Part shown: positions 62,134-64,000 of the stretch, in pieces | Position numbering within the stretch: the first letter of the stretch is position 1 | Layout: each line of letters begins with the position of its first letter | Assembly: GCA_030615745.1 (NCBI GenBank) | Contig: JAUWYR010000001.1 | Coordinates: 35,010-99,009, forward strand | Reading direction: 5' to 3' | DNA: 64,000 nucleotides | Origin: Candidatus Zixiibacteriota bacterium | GTDB lineage: Bacteria; Zixibacteria; MSB-5A5; SM23-73-2 | Position numbers and translations under genes: made by a program | The notes under the pieces: generated by a model | Database searches by the model: none | Seen by the model: the letters and a program-made list of their open reading frames with translations, nothing else | Told to the model about the DNA's origin: nothing

Positions 62134-63573
62134 ATGAGTTGGCTTACACCTGATATAAACTTTAAGATTATATCCCCCGAGTTAATTATTTTAATAGTTG
62201 CTCTTCTGGTTCTGATTTTAGAACCTCTTTTAAAAGGGAGGTCAAAAAATATCCTGCCTCACATAAGCTGGATCGGGGTTGCTTTAGCTTTGGTAAGTGT
62301 CATTACTCTATGGAACAGAGAAGAACTTGGTTTCAACCAGATGTTCATATTGGATAACTTTTCCTGCTTTTTTAAGATCATATTCCTCTCAGGAACATTA
62401 CTGGTGATTTTGTCCTCTATCTCTTACTTAAAGGAAGAAAAGATTTTTCATGGCGAATACTTCAGCCTGATTTTGTTTGCCACTTTTGGAATGATGCTTA
62501 TGGCATCGAGTCTGAATCTGATCGTTATTTTCTTAGGACTTGAGATAATGTCATTGTGCCTGTATATACTTGCGGGTTTCAGAAGATATGACTTGAAATC
62601 CAACGAGTCCTCGATGAAATATTTTCTTATCGGAGCTTTTGCCTCAGGGTTTTTGTTATATGGGATTGCCATGCTCTATGGTGCTACCAATTCCACCAAT
62701 TTAAAAGAGATTTTGATTTTTACCCAGGGATTTGAAAATCCTCTTTTCCTTTTTATAGGGTTAGGATTGATTTTAGTAGGATTGGGCTTTAAGATCGCCT
62801 CTTTTCCATTTCATATGTGGGTTCCTGATGTTTATGAGGGGGCTCCAACTCCGATAACAGCATTCATCTCCTCTGGCCCAAAGGCTGCTGGGTTTTCAGC
62901 TTTGTTAAGGATTTTGCTTTTTGCTTTTGGTAGCTTACATATCGATTGGTCTTTTGTTTTGTGGATTTTGGCTGTTTTGACTATGAGCTTTGGAAATGTG
63001 ATAGCCCTCTCACAGACGAATATAAAAAGGCTTTTAGCTTATTCCTCAATAGCACATGCCGGATATGTTCTGGTCGCTTTAGTTGCAGGCGGTGATTCCG
63101 GGATCTCTTCTGCGATGTTTTATCTTTTAGCCTATACATTTATGAACATCGGAGCCTTTATCATCATCATTTTTCTTGGTGAGAAAAAAGTTAACTTAGA
63201 TGATTATTCAGGTTTAGTAACAAAATATCCTATTTTGGGAATTACTTTGGCGCTTTTTATGTTCTCTTTAGCCGGGTTTCCTCCCACCTCAGGGTTTATG
63301 GCGAAATTCTATGTTTTCTCCTCTGCTATAAAATCCGGATATACCGGTCTTGCTATAATAGGGGTTCTGAACAGTTTTGTCTCGGTGTATTACTATTTGA
63401 GAGTTGTGGTGATAATGTTCATGCGAGCTCCAGTTGATGAAGTTCAAAAAGTTCCGATTCCTTTCTTTTTAGGATTAGCTTTACTTTTTTCAGTATGGGG
63501 AACTTTGCACTTAGGGATTTTACCCCAGAGTTTTTTGACTTTGGCTCAAAATTCTATCTTTTCACCCTTTTAG
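62134..63573 (+). CDS. nuoN: NADH-quinone oxidoreductase subunit N
   Basis: This 479-residue third antiporter-like subunit closes the operon. It includes LGLEIMSLCLYILAGF, KIASFPFHMWVPDVYEGAPT, TPITAFISSGPKAAGFSALL and QTNIKRLLAYSSIAHAGYVL. Standard length. No terminator is visible within about 150 bases after the stop. Confidence 0.97.
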   Translation: MSWLTPDINFKIISPELIILIVALLVLILEPLLKGRSKNILPHISWIGVALALVSVITLWNREELGFNQMFILDNFSCFFKIIFLSGTLLVILSSISYLKEEKIFHGEYFSLILFATFGMMLMASSLNLIVIFLGLEIMSLCLYILAGFRRYDLKSNESSMKYFLIGAFASGFLLYGIAMLYGATNSTNLKEILIFTQGFENPLFLFIGLGLILVGLGFKIASFPFHMWVPDVYEGAPTPITAFISSGPKAAGFSALLRILLFAFGSLHIDWSFVLWILAVLTMSFGNVIALSQTNIKRLLAYSSIAHAGYVLVALVAGGDSGISSAMFYLLAYTFMNIGAFIIIIFLGEKKVNLDDYSGLVTKYPILGITLALFMFSLAGFPPTSGFMAKFYVFSSAIKSGYTGLAIIGVLNSFVSVYYYLRVVVIMFMRAPVDEVQKVPIPFFLGLALLFSVWGTLHLGILPQSFLTLAQNSIFSPF

Positions 63574-63742
63574 TCTTCAGAGTTACCCTTTGATGTCGAT
63601 AAAAATAAAATAATAAAAGAAAAGACGTTTTGTAAGGGGTTAAAATGTTGAGTAATTTTACTATATTACGTTCAACGAACAACTTCGCAAATGGAATTTT
63701 TTCTAAAAAACTAACCACTATCAAAATAAAAAAGAAAAGTTG

Positions 63743-63771
63743 TTGACTTTAATTCAAAAGTTTTTTAATTG
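63743..63771 (+). promoter_or_regulatory. Sigma70-like promoter for the aminopeptidase gene
   Basis: TTGACT (63743-63748), a 17-base spacer and TAATTG (63766-63771), 32 bases before the ATG at 63804. Confidence 0.55.
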
Positions 63772-63803
63772 AGTTTTAAAATTAACTTCTAAAGGAGAAT
63801 TCG

Positions 63804-64000
63804 ATGGAGATAACGGTTAAAACAAAAGCTTTAGAGGAAGTAGAGGATGAGGCTTTATGCTTTTTCCTTTCAGAGGGGGAAAAACCTCAAGGGAAAAGAG
63901 CAAAAAAATTAGATTCTATTCTTTCTAAGGCTTTGTCTTTTTTGTTTAGCTCGGGCGATTTTGTTGGGAAGCTTAATCAAACAGCGGTTTTATATCCTGA
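63804..64000 (+). CDS. pepA: Leucyl aminopeptidase, N-terminal part (cut by window end)
   Basis: The first 65 codons are present. MEITVKTKALEEVEDEALCF and the later SSGDFVGKLNQTAVLYP match the N-terminal macro-like domain of cytosol (M17) leucyl aminopeptidase. AAAGGAG lies before the ATG. The catalytic zinc domain lies outside the window, so the call rests on the N-terminus alone. Confidence 0.65.
   Translation, partial: MEITVKTKALEEVEDEALCFFLSEGEKPQGKRAKKLDSILSKALSFLFSSGDFVGKLNQTAVLYP

Overview
The window is a low-to-moderate G+C bacterial chromosome segment. It encodes a complete 14-subunit complex I (nuoA-N), type IV pilus motors with an MglA/roadblock polarity cluster, a copper/silver RND efflux operon, and large secreted proteins carrying a dockerin pair, Ig-like repeats or a type IX-style C-terminal sorting domain (NYPNPFN). 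The sorting domain together with a dockerin suggests a Fibrobacteres-Chlorobi-Bacteroidetes (FCB) group candidate phylum. A Zixibacteria-like lineage is a reasonable guess but is not proven by anything here. Abundant small hairpin and palindromic repeats between genes fit an environmental, uncultured lineage.

Layout: 293-750 (+) is a RelE-type toxin-antitoxin pair. 1042-10100 (-) is a ten-gene metal operon: Cys-rich secreted protein, TolC-like channel, CusB, CusA, DUF3347 protein, a short membrane-anchored Cys-rich protein with an in-frame UGA, a P-II-like protein, two YHS mini-proteins and an ABM-fold protein. 10240-10810 is a dense cluster of hairpin repeats. Then come PBP1A (-), tyrS (+), a 2195-residue beta-helix/toroid/dockerin protein (+), uvrB plus a lipoprotein (+), two small proteins, an 861-residue Ig-repeat protein, a 410-residue protein with a sorting domain, and a GT-C-like membrane glycosyltransferase (+).

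32153-46894 (-) runs murJ, comEC, a PATAN/DUF4388 protein, a small membrane protein, a TPR-roadblock protein, a membrane-anchored roadblock protein, a roadblock protein, an MglA-like GTPase, another roadblock protein, pilB, pilT, pilC and a PilS-like histidine kinase. This looks like a module coupling a polarity GTPase to pilus motors. rpsT (+) meets a geranylgeranyl-reductase-family flavoprotein (-) that overlaps a 59-residue 2[4Fe-4S] ferredoxin gene. nuoABCDEFGHIJKLMN (+) fills 48981-63573, and the start of pepA closes the window.

The most notable observation is at 2242-2640. The reading frame of the Cys-rich protein continues for 32 codons past a UGA. The continuation keeps the family-like C-terminus, the UGA replaces the first Cys of a CxxC, and a stem-loop of bacterial SECIS type lies 15 nt downstream. 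This is a candidate selenoprotein (UxxC) inside a copper-efflux operon. Secondary points are heptanucleotide-phased tandem repeats at three loci, two of them inside the nuo operon; a repeat core nested in hairpins; a multi-roadblock MglA/pilus cluster; and several small genes (two YHS proteins and a ferredoxin) that are easily missed.
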